A stretch of 64,000 nt of DNA, taken from Burkholderia sp. GAS332. Lineage in GTDB: Bacteria; Pseudomonadota; Gammaproteobacteria; Burkholderiales; Burkholderiaceae. The translations under genes and the position numbers were made by a program. The stretch's first letter is position 1, and the number at the start of each line of letters is the position of its first letter. Shown here piece by piece: positions 8,322-16,784 of this stretch. The stretch spans positions 2,976,001 through 3,040,000 of the forward strand of contig FSRV01000001.1 of NCBI GenBank assembly GCA_900142905.1, written 5' to 3'. The notes beneath the pieces are model-generated. The model was given only the letters and a program-made list of their open reading frames with translations, was not told the origin of the DNA and ran no database searches.

Positions 8322-10085
8322 ATGAACGATATGCCGACGAGGCTACCGCTCAATCGCACCACGATCCTGCTGCTGGTGCTGGCCCTCGCCGTAATCTGGT
8401 TCGTGCCGCTCGGCTGGCGCCATCTGCTGCCGAGCGACGAAGGCCGCTACGCCGAAATGGCGCGCGAAATGTTCGTCACCGGCGACTGGATCACGCCGCG
8501 CTACAACGGCTACAAGTATTTCGAGAAGCCGCCGCTGCAAACCTGGGCGAACGCCCTCACGTTCGCGTGGTTCGGCATCGGCGAATGGCAGGCGCGGCTC
8601 TACACCGCGCTGACGGGCTTTGCCGGCGTGCTGCTGATCGGCTTCACCGGCGCGCGCGTGTTCAACGCGGCGACCGGCGTGTTCGCGGCGATCGTGCTGG
8701 CCACGTCGCCCTACTGGAACCTGATGGGCCACTTCAACACGCTCGACATGGGCCTGTCGTTCTGGATGGAGCTGACGCTGTGCGCGCTACTGCTGGCGCA
8801 GCGCCCCAACCTGCCGACGGCCAACGTGCGGGCATGGATGTGGGTGTGCTGGGGGGCCATGGCGCTGGCGGTGCTGTCCAAGGGCCTCGTCGGCCTGATC
8901 CTGCCGGGCGCGGTGCTGGTGCTGTACACGCTGATCGCGCGCGACTGGGCTGTGTGGAAGCGCCTGCATCTGATTGGCGGCCTGATCGTGTTCTTCGCGA
9001 TCGTCACGCCATGGTTCGTGCTGGTGCAGCAGCGCAACCCGGAATTCCTGAATTTCTTCTTCATCGTTCAGCAGTTCAAGCGCTATCTGACGCCCGAACA
9101 GAACCGCCCAGGGCCGTTCTATTACTTTGTTCCAGTGCTGCTGGTCGGCTTCCTGCCGTGGTTGTCAGTCACCGTGCAAAGTTTTCGCCATGCATGGCGC
9201 CTGCCGCGCCAGCCGAACGGCTTCGCGCCGGTCACGCTGATGCTGGTGTGGACCGCATTCATCTTCCTGTTCTTCAGCGCGTCTCACTCGAAGCTCCTGT
9301 CCTACACGCTGCCGATCGCCCCGCCAATCGCGCTCCTGATCGGCATGTACCTGCCGCTCGTCACACGTGACCAGTTGCGCCGCCATCTGGCCGGCTACGC
9401 GCTGTTTCTCGTCGTGGCCGCGTTTGCCGCGCTGTTCATGTCGCGCTTTGGCAATGCGCGCAACCCGACTGAGCTGTATGTCGAATACCGCGTCTGGGTG
9501 CTGGCGGCACTCGGCGTCGCCTTCGTGCTCACGCTGGCGGCGCTGTGGCTGAACCGCCGCAGCCGCTCCGGCACCCTCGGCGCCGTCGCGAGCTTCGGTG
9601 CCGCGTGGTTGCTGCTCGGCACGATCGCTGGCACGGGTCATGACGTGTTCGGCCGCCTGAGCTCCGGCGCGCCGCTCGCGCCCGCGATCAAGGCCGAGAT
9701 CGCCAAACTGCCGCCCGATACGCCGTTCTACTCGGTCGGCGTGCTCGATCACACGCTGCCGTTCTACGTCGACCACACGATGATCATGGTCGAACATCCT
9801 GACGAACTGGCGTTCGGCGTGTCCGTCGAACCGCAGAAATGGGTGCCCACGGTCAACGAGTGGATCGAACGCTGGAAGGCCGAGCGCTACGCGCTCGCGC
9901 TGATCCCGCCGCCGACTTACGACAGGCTGCTCAAAGAGGGGCTGCCGATGCAGGTGATCGCGCGCGACCCGCGCCGGGTGGTGGTGATGAAGCCCTTGCC
10001 GGTGCCCGCGCCGGCATCCGACGCAGCCGCACAGGGCGCACCGGCGCCCGATGCGCCCGCGCCAGTAGAAAAACCACAACAATGA
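8322..10085 (+). CDS. arnT: ArnT-type lipid A 4-amino-4-deoxy-L-arabinose transferase (GT39/GT83 family)
   Basis: This inner-membrane glycosyltransferase moves L-Ara4N from undecaprenyl phosphate to lipid A on the periplasmic side, lowering negative charge and giving cationic peptide resistance. I use ATG 8322 (587 residues), preceded by AAGG, rather than upstream in-frame codons. After a first membrane helix (TTILLLVLALAVIWFVPLGW) comes the acidic SDEGRYAEMAREM loop with the Asp-Glu pair typical of this fold, then YNGYKYFEKPPLQTWANA. About ten further hydrophobic segments follow and a soluble C-terminal domain ending in an Ala/Pro-rich tail. It opens the arn gene series, with the SMR protein 25 bp downstream. 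Confidence 0.88.
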   Translation: MNDMPTRLPLNRTTILLLVLALAVIWFVPLGWRHLLPSDEGRYAEMAREMFVTGDWITPRYNGYKYFEKPPLQTWANALTFAWFGIGEWQARLYTALTGFAGVLLIGFTGARVFNAATGVFAAIVLATSPYWNLMGHFNTLDMGLSFWMELTLCALLLAQRPNLPTANVRAWMWVCWGAMALAVLSKGLVGLILPGAVLVLYTLIARDWAVWKRLHLIGGLIVFFAIVTPWFVLVQQRNPEFLNFFFIVQQFKRYLTPEQNRPGPFYYFVPVLLVGFLPWLSVTVQSFRHAWRLPRQPNGFAPVTLMLVWTAFIFLFFSASHSKLLSYTLPIAPPIALLIGMYLPLVTRDQLRRHLAGYALFLVVAAFAALFMSRFGNARNPTELYVEYRVWVLAALGVAFVLTLAALWLNRRSRSGTLGAVASFGAAWLLLGTIAGTGHDVFGRLSSGAPLAPAIKAEIAKLPPDTPFYSVGVLDHTLPFYVDHTMIMVEHPDELAFGVSVEPQKWVPTVNEWIERWKAERYALALIPPPTYDRLLKEGLPMQVIARDPRRVVVMKPLPVPAPASDAAAQGAPAPDAPAPVEKPQQ

Positions 10086-10110
10086 CCCCATCTCAGGATC
10101 TGACCGTTCG

Positions 10111-10482
10111 ATGAATCCGATTTCGCTCTTTTGTATTCTCGCAGGCGTCACGTTGAACGCCTGCGCGCAGTTGCTGCTCAAAGCCGGAACGAATGCTGTT
10201 GGACACTTCGAATTCACCCGTGCGAACATCCTGCCCATTGGCCTGAAGCTCGCGTTCCAGCCGCCGATCATCGGCGGCCTGGCCTGCTACGTGATCAGCC
10301 TCGTCGTATGGATCGTCGGGCTGTCGCGCGTGGATGTGTCGGTTGCCTATCCGATGTTGTCGCTCGGTTATGTCCTGAACGCGTTCGCGGCGTGGTATCT
10401 GTTTGGCGAAGTATTGTCGGTACAGAAGCTGGTCGGGATCGGCATCATCCTGATCGGCGTGTTCATCCTGGCGCGCAGCTAG
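10111..10482 (+). CDS. SMR/EamA-family transporter, ArnE/ArnF-like flippase subunit
   Basis: This 123-residue membrane protein has four hydrophobic segments, starting ISLFCILAGVTLNACAQLLLKAG and ending VGIGIILIGVFILARS. In enterobacteria two such proteins, ArnE and ArnF, flip Ara4N-phosphoundecaprenol across the inner membrane. Its position directly after the ArnT-like gene and before arnB makes that role likely. Only one such subunit is encoded here, so it may work as a homodimer or with a partner elsewhere. Small multidrug-resistance function is the alternative. Confidence 0.82.
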   Translation: MNPISLFCILAGVTLNACAQLLLKAGTNAVGHFEFTRANILPIGLKLAFQPPIIGGLACYVISLVVWIVGLSRVDVSVAYPMLSLGYVLNAFAAWYLFGEVLSVQKLVGIGIILIGVFILARS

Positions 10483-10738
10483 ACGGCACGGCCCCGGCGG
10501 CGCTTTGCCAGGTACAATTTATTACCGTTTATTGCGACGCCGGCGCATGCGCGGCGAGCATACCGGCGACACAAGATGCGGTAAGCCGCGCCTTGTCGCC
10601 GGCCAGACAGAATGTTGAGTTGACCGCGGTATCCTGTGCGGTTGCATCCTTTTTTAGCCGTGGCCTTGGGTTTGCGCGTAGTTTGTGCTTTACTTCGCGC
10701 CCTTCAGGTTGCGCCCCTTTCAATCGAGCGAAGCATTC

Positions 10739-11890
10739 ATGAGCCAGTCAACACTCCCGTTCCTGCCGTTTGTCAAACCCGAAATCGATGAAGAAACGAT
10801 CCAGGGCGTCGCTGACGTGCTCCGCTCCGGCTGGATCACCACCGGCCCGCAGAATCAGAAGTTCGAAGCGGCGCTGTCTGAATTTTGCGGCGGCCGCCCG
10901 GTACGCACCTTCAATTCGGGCACCGCGACGCTCGAAATCGGGCTGCGCATCGCCGGTGTCGGCGAAGGCGACGAAGTCATCACCACGCCCGCCTCGTGGG
11001 TCTCGACCAGCAATGTGATCTACGAAGTCGGCGCGACGCCGGTGTTCGCCGACATCGACCCGGTTACCCGCAATATCGACCTCGATCTGCTGGAAAAAGC
11101 CATCACGCCGCGCACCAAGGCGCTCATCCCGGTCTATCTGTCGGGCCTGCCGGTCGATATGGACCGCCTGTATGCCATCGCCCGCGCGCACAAGCTGCGC
11201 GTGATCGAAGACGCTGCGCAGGCATTCGGTTCGACGTGGAAAGGCGAGCGGATCGGCAAGCTCGGCGACATCGTCTCGTTCAGCTTCCACGCGAACAAGA
11301 ACCTGACTTCGGTCGAAGGCGGCGCACTGGTGTTGAACAACGAGGAAGAAGCCATCCTCGCGCAGAAGTACCGCCTGCAAGGCATCACCCGCACGGGCTT
11401 CGACGGCATGGACTGCGATCTGCTCGGCGGCAAGTACAACCTGACAGACGTTGCCGCGCGCGTCGGCCTTGGCCAGATGCCGCATCTCGAACGCTTCATT
11501 GCGCAGCGCAAGAAACTGGCGCGCGCGTACTTCGCGGGCTTCGAAGGCGGCGCGGCGGCCAAACTGGGCGTCGGCCTGCCGCTGGCGGATTTTGAGAACA
11601 GCAACTGGCACATGTTCCTGATCACGCTGCCGCTCGACAAGCTGTCGATCGACCGCGCCGGCTTCATGGGCGCGTTGAAAGAACGTGGCATCGGCTCGGG
11701 CGTGCACTATCCTGCGATTCATCTGTTTTCGCTGTACCGTGCGCGCGGCTTCAAGGAAGGCATGTTCCCGCACGCGGAGCGCTACGGCGCCAGCACGGTC
11801 ACGCTGCCGCTGTTCACGCTGATGAACGAAGGCGACGTGGAGCGGGTCTGCCGCGCGGTCAACGAAATTTGCGAACAATACGGAAAATAA
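10739..11890 (+). CDS. arnB: UDP-4-amino-4-deoxy-L-arabinose aminotransferase ArnB
   Basis: It transfers an amino group from glutamate to UDP-L-Ara4O to give UDP-L-Ara4N. The 383-residue protein starts at ATG 10739 and belongs to the DegT/DnrJ/EryC1 sugar aminotransferases: GSGWITTGPQNQKFE-like N-terminus, SGTATLEIGLR, VIEDAAQAFGSTWKG and the PLP lysine in SFHANKNLTSVEGGAL (about residue 187). It lies 256 bp after the SMR gene and 6 bp before arnC. The gap before it (10483-10738) could hold a separate promoter; I saw no PmrA-type box there. Confidence 0.93.
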   Translation: MSQSTLPFLPFVKPEIDEETIQGVADVLRSGWITTGPQNQKFEAALSEFCGGRPVRTFNSGTATLEIGLRIAGVGEGDEVITTPASWVSTSNVIYEVGATPVFADIDPVTRNIDLDLLEKAITPRTKALIPVYLSGLPVDMDRLYAIARAHKLRVIEDAAQAFGSTWKGERIGKLGDIVSFSFHANKNLTSVEGGALVLNNEEEAILAQKYRLQGITRTGFDGMDCDLLGGKYNLTDVAARVGLGQMPHLERFIAQRKKLARAYFAGFEGGAAAKLGVGLPLADFENSNWHMFLITLPLDKLSIDRAGFMGALKERGIGSGVHYPAIHLFSLYRARGFKEGMFPHAERYGASTVTLPLFTLMNEGDVERVCRAVNEICEQYGK

Positions 11891-11896
11891 GCGGAA

Positions 11897-12940
11897 ATGA
11901 TTTATTCGGAACATCGCGCCGTCGCACCGGAAGTGTCGATCATCATCCCGGTGTACAACGAGGAAGCCGGGCTGGCCGCGCTGTTCGCGCGGCTCTACCC
12001 GGCGCTCGACGCGCTCGGCACCGGCTATGAAGTGATCTTCATCAACGACGGCAGCCGCGACAAATCCCCCGCCCTGCTCGCCGACCAGTTCCGCGCGCGG
12101 CCCGACACGACCCGCGTGATCCTGCTGAACGGCAACTACGGCCAGCACATGGCGATTCTGGCGGGCTTCGAACAATCGCGCGGCGAGATCGTCATCACGC
12201 TCGACGCCGACCTGCAGAATCCGCCGGAAGAAATCGGCAAGCTGGTCAACAAGATGCGTGAAGGCTACGACTACGTCGGCACGATCCGTCTGCAACGCCA
12301 GGACAGCCTGTGGCGCCGCAAGGCGTCGCGCGCGATGAACCGTCTGCGCGAGCGCATCACGCGCATCAAGATGACCGACCAGGGCTGCATGCTGCGTGCG
12401 TACAGCCGGCACATCATCGACACGATCAACCGCTGCGGTGAGATCAACACGTTCATCCCCGCACTGGCGTACACCTTCGCGCAGAATCCGGTCGAGATCG
12501 AAGTCGCGCACGAAGAGCGTTTTGCCGGCGAATCGAAGTACTCGCTGTATTCGCTGATCCGTTTGAATTTCGACCTGGTCACCGGCTTCTCGGTCGTGCC
12601 ATTGCAATGGTTGTCGTTCATCGGCGTGATCCTGTCGCTCGGGTCTGCGGCGCTGTTCGTGCTGCTGCTGATTCGCCGCTTCATCATCGGCGCGGAAGTG
12701 CAAGGTGTGTTCACGCTGTTCGCTGTCATCTTCTTCCTGCTCGGCGTGATCATCTTCGCGTTGGGTCTGCTCGGTGAATACATTGGCCGGATTTATCAGC
12801 AGGTGCGCGCGCGTCCGCGTTATCTGGTGCAGACAATTCTCGAACAGCGCGACGGCACCACCGTGACCGAAGCGCCGCGTCAGGCAGTGGTGCAGGCCGT
12901 GCAGGCCGCGCCGCTGGTCGATCAGGGACCGAATCCATGA
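11897..12940 (+). CDS. arnC: Undecaprenyl-phosphate 4-deoxy-4-formamido-L-arabinose transferase ArnC
   Basis: This GT2 enzyme attaches Ara4-formyl-N from UDP to undecaprenyl phosphate at the cytoplasmic face of the inner membrane. Seen in the 347 residues: EVSIIIPVYNEEAGL, the VIFINDGSRDKSP motif, LLNGNYGQHMAILAGFE and the metal-binding DADLQNPPEEI. Two C-terminal membrane helices follow (LSFIGVILSLGSAALFVLLL and FFLLGVIIFALGLLGEYIG) with the conserved GEYIGRIY. The last ~25 residues are a Val/Ala-rich extension. Its stop codon overlaps the start of the formyltransferase by 4 bp (ATGA). Confidence 0.93.
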   Translation: MIYSEHRAVAPEVSIIIPVYNEEAGLAALFARLYPALDALGTGYEVIFINDGSRDKSPALLADQFRARPDTTRVILLNGNYGQHMAILAGFEQSRGEIVITLDADLQNPPEEIGKLVNKMREGYDYVGTIRLQRQDSLWRRKASRAMNRLRERITRIKMTDQGCMLRAYSRHIIDTINRCGEINTFIPALAYTFAQNPVEIEVAHEERFAGESKYSLYSLIRLNFDLVTGFSVVPLQWLSFIGVILSLGSAALFVLLLIRRFIIGAEVQGVFTLFAVIFFLLGVIIFALGLLGEYIGRIYQQVRARPRYLVQTILEQRDGTTVTEAPRQAVVQAVQAAPLVDQGPNP

Positions 12941-13872
12941 AGCCACGCGCCGTCGTATTCGCGTATCACAACGTCGGCGTGCGCTGCCTGCAGGTGCTGC
13001 TCGCGCGTGGCGTGGACGTCGCACTGGTCGTCACGCACGAAGACAGCCCGACCGAGAACATCTGGTTCGGCAGTGTCGCCGCCGTCGCGGCCGAGCACGG
13101 CATCAAGGTCGTCACGCCGGCCGACCCGAAGAGCCCGGAACTGCGCGCCGCGGTCAGCGCCGCACGACCCGACTTCATCTTCTCGTTCTATTACCGCCAC
13201 ATGTTGCCCGTCGACCTGCTGGCGCTCGCCGCACGGGGCGCTTACAACATGCACGGCTCGCTCCTGCCGAAATACCGCGGCCGCGTGCCGACCAACTGGG
13301 CGGTGATCCACGGCGAAACCGAAACCGGCGCAACGCTGCACGAAATGGCCGCCAAGCCCGACGCGGGCGCGATCATCGCGCAAACGCCGGTGCCGATCCT
13401 GCCCGACGACACCGCTGCGCAAGTGTTCGACAAGGTCACGGTGGCCGCCGAACAAACTCTCTGGCGCGTGCTCCCGGCTCTGCTCGCGGGCGAAGCGCCG
13501 CATCTGCCGAACGATCTGTCGCACGGCAGCTATTACGGCGGGCGCAAGCCTGAAGACGGCCGGATCGACTGGACGCAACCCGCGCAGCAGGTCTACAACC
13601 TGATTCGCGCGGTCGCGCCGCCCTATCCCGGCGCGTTTACCGATATCGAAGGGCAACGTTTCATCATCGCCCGTGCGCGTCTGGCTGTGCCCGGCGCGCT
13701 TCGCCCGGATTTGCCGCCGGGCCTGCACGTAAGCGATAATGCCGTTTTTGCGATATGCGGCGACGGTCGCTCGATCGCCATCCACGAATTGCGGCACCAG
13801 CTCGACGGCAACGAAACCGTTGTCGCCCCCGCCGAATTCGCCCAGCTCATCCAAACTCCCCGTCATTCATGA
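12937..13872 (+). CDS. arnA: UDP-L-Ara4N formyltransferase (ArnA N-terminal domain as separate protein)
   Basis: It formylates UDP-L-Ara4N using 10-formyltetrahydrofolate. The 311 residues match the N-terminal half of bifunctional enterobacterial ArnA. They include the formyltransferase signature [18 protein letters not shown] with catalytic Asn and His, and the catalytic Asp in [13 protein letters not shown] smaller C-terminal formyltransferase domain starts near [18 protein letters not shown]. It overlaps arnC by 4 bp and the decarboxylase gene by 4 bp (ATGA at 13869-13872), so translation is coupled on both sides. The two ArnA activities are therefore two proteins here. Confidence 0.93.
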   Translation: MKPRAVVFAYHNVGVRCLQVLLARGVDVALVVTHEDSPTENIWFGSVAAVAAEHGIKVVTPADPKSPELRAAVSAARPDFIFSFYYRHMLPVDLLALAARGAYNMHGSLLPKYRGRVPTNWAVIHGETETGATLHEMAAKPDAGAIIAQTPVPILPDDTAAQVFDKVTVAAEQTLWRVLPALLAGEAPHLPNDLSHGSYYGGRKPEDGRIDWTQPAQQVYNLIRAVAPPYPGAFTDIEGQRFIIARARLAVPGALRPDLPPGLHVSDNAVFAICGDGRSIAIHELRHQLDGNETVVAPAEFAQLIQTPRHS

Positions 13873-14933
13873 AAACCGAAGGTTTCGCCAAAAAAGTCCT
13901 GATTCTGGGTGTGAACGGCTTCATCGGCCATCACCTGTCCAAACGCATTCTCGAAACGACCGATTGGGAAGTCTTCGGGATGGACATGCAGACCGAACGT
14001 CTGGGTGACCTGATCAATCATGAGCGGATGCACTTCTTCGAAGGCGACATCACGATCAACAAGGAGTGGGTCGAGTATCACATCAAGAAGTGCGATGTGA
14101 TCCTGCCGCTGGTCGCAATCGCCACGCCCGCCACCTACGTGAAGCAGCCGCTGCGCGTATTCGAACTCGACTTCGAAGCGAACCTGCCGATCGTGCGTTC
14201 GGCCGTCAAGTACGGCAAGCACCTCGTGTTCCCGTCGACCTCCGAGGTCTACGGCATGTGCACGGACGAACAGTTCGATCCGGAAGAGTCGCAATTGTCG
14301 TACGGCCCGATCAACAAGCCGCGCTGGATCTACGCGTGCTCCAAGCAGTTGATGGACCGCGTGATCTGGGGTTACGGCATGGAAGGCCTGAACTTCACGC
14401 TGTTCCGTCCGTTCAACTGGATCGGCCCGGGCCTCGATTCGATCTACACGCCGAAGGAAGGCAGCTCGCGCGTGGTCACGCAGTTCCTCGGCCACATCGT
14501 GCGCGGCGAGAACATCAGCCTCGTGGACGGCGGCGCGCAAAAGCGCGCGTTCACGGATATCGACGACGGTATCGGCGCGCTGATGAAGATCATCGAGAAC
14601 AAGGATGGGGTTGCCACGGGCAAGATCTACAACATCGGCAACCCGACCAACAACTTCTCGGTGCGCGAGCTCGCGCACAAGATGCTGACGCTGGCCGCCG
14701 AATTCCCGGAATACGCCGAACTCGCGAAGCAGGTGCAGCTGGTCGAAACGTCGTCGGGTGCGTACTACGGTGCGGGCTATCAGGACGTACAGAACCGCGT
14801 GCCGAAGATCGACAACACGATGCAGGAACTCGGCTGGGCGCCGAAGTCGACTTTCGACGAAGCGCTGCGCAAGATTTTCGAAGCGTATCGTGGCCACGTC
14901 GCCGAAGCGCGCGCCCTCGTCGAACAACAATAA
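13869..14933 (+). CDS. UDP-glucuronic acid oxidative decarboxylase (ArnA C-terminal domain as separate protein)
   Basis: This NAD-dependent extended SDR turns UDP-glucuronate into UDP-4-keto-arabinose, the first dedicated step toward Ara4N. The 354 residues start [15 protein letters not shown] with the GxxGxxG nucleotide motif. [11 protein letters not shown] and the catalytic [11 protein letters not shown] (Y-x-x-x-K) follow, then [14 protein letters not shown] and [11 protein letters not shown], which holds the conserved Arg of ArnA decarboxylases. It corresponds to the C-terminal half of enterobacterial ArnA. ATG 13869 is inside the preceding stop region, leaving a 4-bp overlap. Confidence 0.93.
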   Translation: MKTEGFAKKVLILGVNGFIGHHLSKRILETTDWEVFGMDMQTERLGDLINHERMHFFEGDITINKEWVEYHIKKCDVILPLVAIATPATYVKQPLRVFELDFEANLPIVRSAVKYGKHLVFPSTSEVYGMCTDEQFDPEESQLSYGPINKPRWIYACSKQLMDRVIWGYGMEGLNFTLFRPFNWIGPGLDSIYTPKEGSSRVVTQFLGHIVRGENISLVDGGAQKRAFTDIDDGIGALMKIIENKDGVATGKIYNIGNPTNNFSVRELAHKMLTLAAEFPEYAELAKQVQLVETSSGAYYGAGYQDVQNRVPKIDNTMQELGWAPKSTFDEALRKIFEAYRGHVAEARALVEQQ

Positions 14934-14943
14934 GGCCTGATCC

Positions 14944-15837
14944 TTGGCTCGTATCGTCCTGAAGATCGACGTCGACACGCTGCGCGGCACCCGCGAAGGC
15001 GTGCCGAATCTCGCGCGCATCTTCGACCGCTTCAAGGCGCGCGCCACTTTCCTCTTCAGCCTCGGACCCGACCACACCGGTTGGGCGATGCGCCGCGTCT
15101 TGCGGCCGGGCTTTCTGAAGAAGGTGTCGCGCACGTCGGTGGTCGAACATTACGGCATCAAGCAATTGATGTACGGCGTGCTGCTGCCCGGACCGGACAT
15201 CGGCGTGAAGACCGCTGCGGAAATGCGCGCGATTCATGAAGCCGGTTTCGAATGTGGCGTCCACACGTGGGACCACGTCTATTGGCAGGACAACGTGCGT
15301 TCGCAAGACCGCGAGTGGACCGAGAAGCAGATGCAGAAGAGCTTCAACCGCTTCGTCGCGATCTTCGGCACGCCGCCCGCCACGCACGGTGCAGCCGGCT
15401 GGCAGATGAACGGCCACGCGTTCGAACAGATCGACGCGTGGGGCATGCGTTACGCGTCCGACGGTCGCGGCCACTCGCCGTATCTGCCGGTGCTCGACGG
15501 CAGGCAGTTGTCGCACGTGCAGATGCCCACCACGCTGCCCACGCTCGACGAAGTGCTCGGCGTGGACGGTGTCGATGAGCACAACGTCGCTGCATGGATG
15601 CTGAAGCACACCGAAAACAATCCGCACGATCAGGTGTTCACGCTGCACGCGGAACTCGAAGGGCAAAAGCTCGCGCCGATCTTCGAACAGCTGCTGGAGG
15701 GCTGGCGCGCGCAAGGTCACACCTTCGCGACCATGGGTGATTATTACGCCACGCTAGACCGCAGCACGCTGCCATCGTACCCTGTTACGTGGGGCGAAAT
15801 TCCAGGCCGCTCCGGCGAGTTGATTGTCCAACCCTGA
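14944..15837 (+). CDS. arnD: 4-deoxy-4-formamido-L-arabinose-phosphoundecaprenol deformylase ArnD
   Basis: This NodB-like polysaccharide deacetylase-family enzyme removes the formyl group from the lipid-linked sugar. The 297-residue protein starts with TTG at 14944 (AAGG 8-11 bp upstream). No ATG is near, and the family N-terminus IVLKIDVDTLRGTREGVPNL begins immediately after it, so the TTG is right. The metal-binding Asp pair (DVD), CGVHTWDHVYWQDNV with the His ligand, and the ATHGAAGWQMN block are visible. It is the last recognisable arn gene, 10 bp after the decarboxylase. Confidence 0.93.
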   Translation: MARIVLKIDVDTLRGTREGVPNLARIFDRFKARATFLFSLGPDHTGWAMRRVLRPGFLKKVSRTSVVEHYGIKQLMYGVLLPGPDIGVKTAAEMRAIHEAGFECGVHTWDHVYWQDNVRSQDREWTEKQMQKSFNRFVAIFGTPPATHGAAGWQMNGHAFEQIDAWGMRYASDGRGHSPYLPVLDGRQLSHVQMPTTLPTLDEVLGVDGVDEHNVAAWMLKHTENNPHDQVFTLHAELEGQKLAPIFEQLLEGWRAQGHTFATMGDYYATLDRSTLPSYPVTWGEIPGRSGELIVQP

Positions 15838-15975
15838 CGGGTCAATCCATCGCCGGACCTGACGGCCAGGCCACCGCGCGAACGTACACGGCGCCGGCCG
15901 ACCTCCCCAAAAGCCTCGATGCCAGGCCGACGCCACAGCAACACCCGGCGCCGGCCATAACAACCGGAGAACCTC

Positions 15976-16437
15976 GTGCCAATCGCAGTCGACCAACCCA
16001 TCCCCGACTTTACCGCCCCCGCTACCGGTGGCGAAATCACGCTGTCCAAGCTGCGGGGCAAGAAGGTGGTGCTGTATTTCTATCCGAAGGACAACACGCC
16101 GGGCTGCACGACCGAAGGTCTGCAATTCCGCGATCTGTATCCGAAGTTCAAGAAGGCCGGCGCGGAAATTCTCGGCGTGTCGCGCGACAGCCTGCGCTCC
16201 CATGACAACTTCAAGGCAAAGCTCGAATTGCCGTTTCCGTTGATCTCGGACCCCGAAGAAACCTTGTGTACGCTCTTCGGCGTCATGAAATTGAAGAAAA
16301 TGTATGGCAAAGAAGTACGTGGGATCGAACGCTCCACGTTCCTGATCGACGCCGAAGGCGTGCTGCGCCAGGAGTGGCGTGGCGTGAAAGTGCCAGGGCA
16401 CGTCGATGACATTCTGGAGGCTGTACAAGCGCTTTGA
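15976..16437 (+). CDS. bcp: Thioredoxin-dependent thiol peroxidase, Bcp/PrxQ family
   Basis: It reduces hydrogen peroxide and organic hydroperoxides. The 153 residues start at GTG 15976 with a GGAG site seven bases upstream. The peroxidatic cysteine is Cys44 in YPKDNTPGCTTEGLQFRD. The resolving cysteine usually five residues later is Leu49 here; the only other cysteine is Cys98 in EETLCTLFG. It may therefore act as a 1-Cys enzyme or use Cys98 for resolution. It follows arnD by about 140 bp and is followed by a terminator, so it is probably transcribed alone. Confidence 0.93.
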   Translation: MPIAVDQPIPDFTAPATGGEITLSKLRGKKVVLYFYPKDNTPGCTTEGLQFRDLYPKFKKAGAEILGVSRDSLRSHDNFKAKLELPFPLISDPEETLCTLFGVMKLKKMYGKEVRGIERSTFLIDAEGVLRQEWRGVKVPGHVDDILEAVQAL

Positions 16438-16561
16438 GGCGCGTTATATTGGGTTCCAATGAGTGCCTGTCCACCCCATACTTTTCGTCGCTGCGCCAGA
16501 CTTGACGGCCGTTTTTTCGGTTCCGTCGAAGTCATGAGGCGCAACGCGATAACCGAAGGCG

Positions 16562-16598
16562 AGCCGCTTGTCCCGTACGCCGGGGCGGCGGCTTTTTT
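16562..16598 (+). terminator. Probable intrinsic terminator downstream of bcp
   Basis: AGCCGC at 16562-16567 pairs with GCGGCT at 16588-16593 across a loop that contains further G-C pairing, followed by TTTTTTAA. It lies about 125 bp after the bcp stop. Confidence 0.65.
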
Positions 16599-16784
16599 AA
16601 TTGCGCGCAGCCGATCGTTCACTCGGCTACGCGTTTCCGTTAAGGAGCCGATCGAAGACCAGGCGAACCGGCATCTCTAGACCGAATGCGCGCCTCCGGG
16701 CGCAAACTGCGTGCGCACTCACTGGCACCGGCAGAATGCGACAGGCGGCGCACGAAATGTGACCCGAATAATTCGAGGGAAACC

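Noticed and set aside
10748..13024. A 758-codon open frame opposite arnB and arnC
   Set aside because: It is antisense to two clear arn genes, has an Arg/His/Gln/Asp-rich composition and no recognisable domain.
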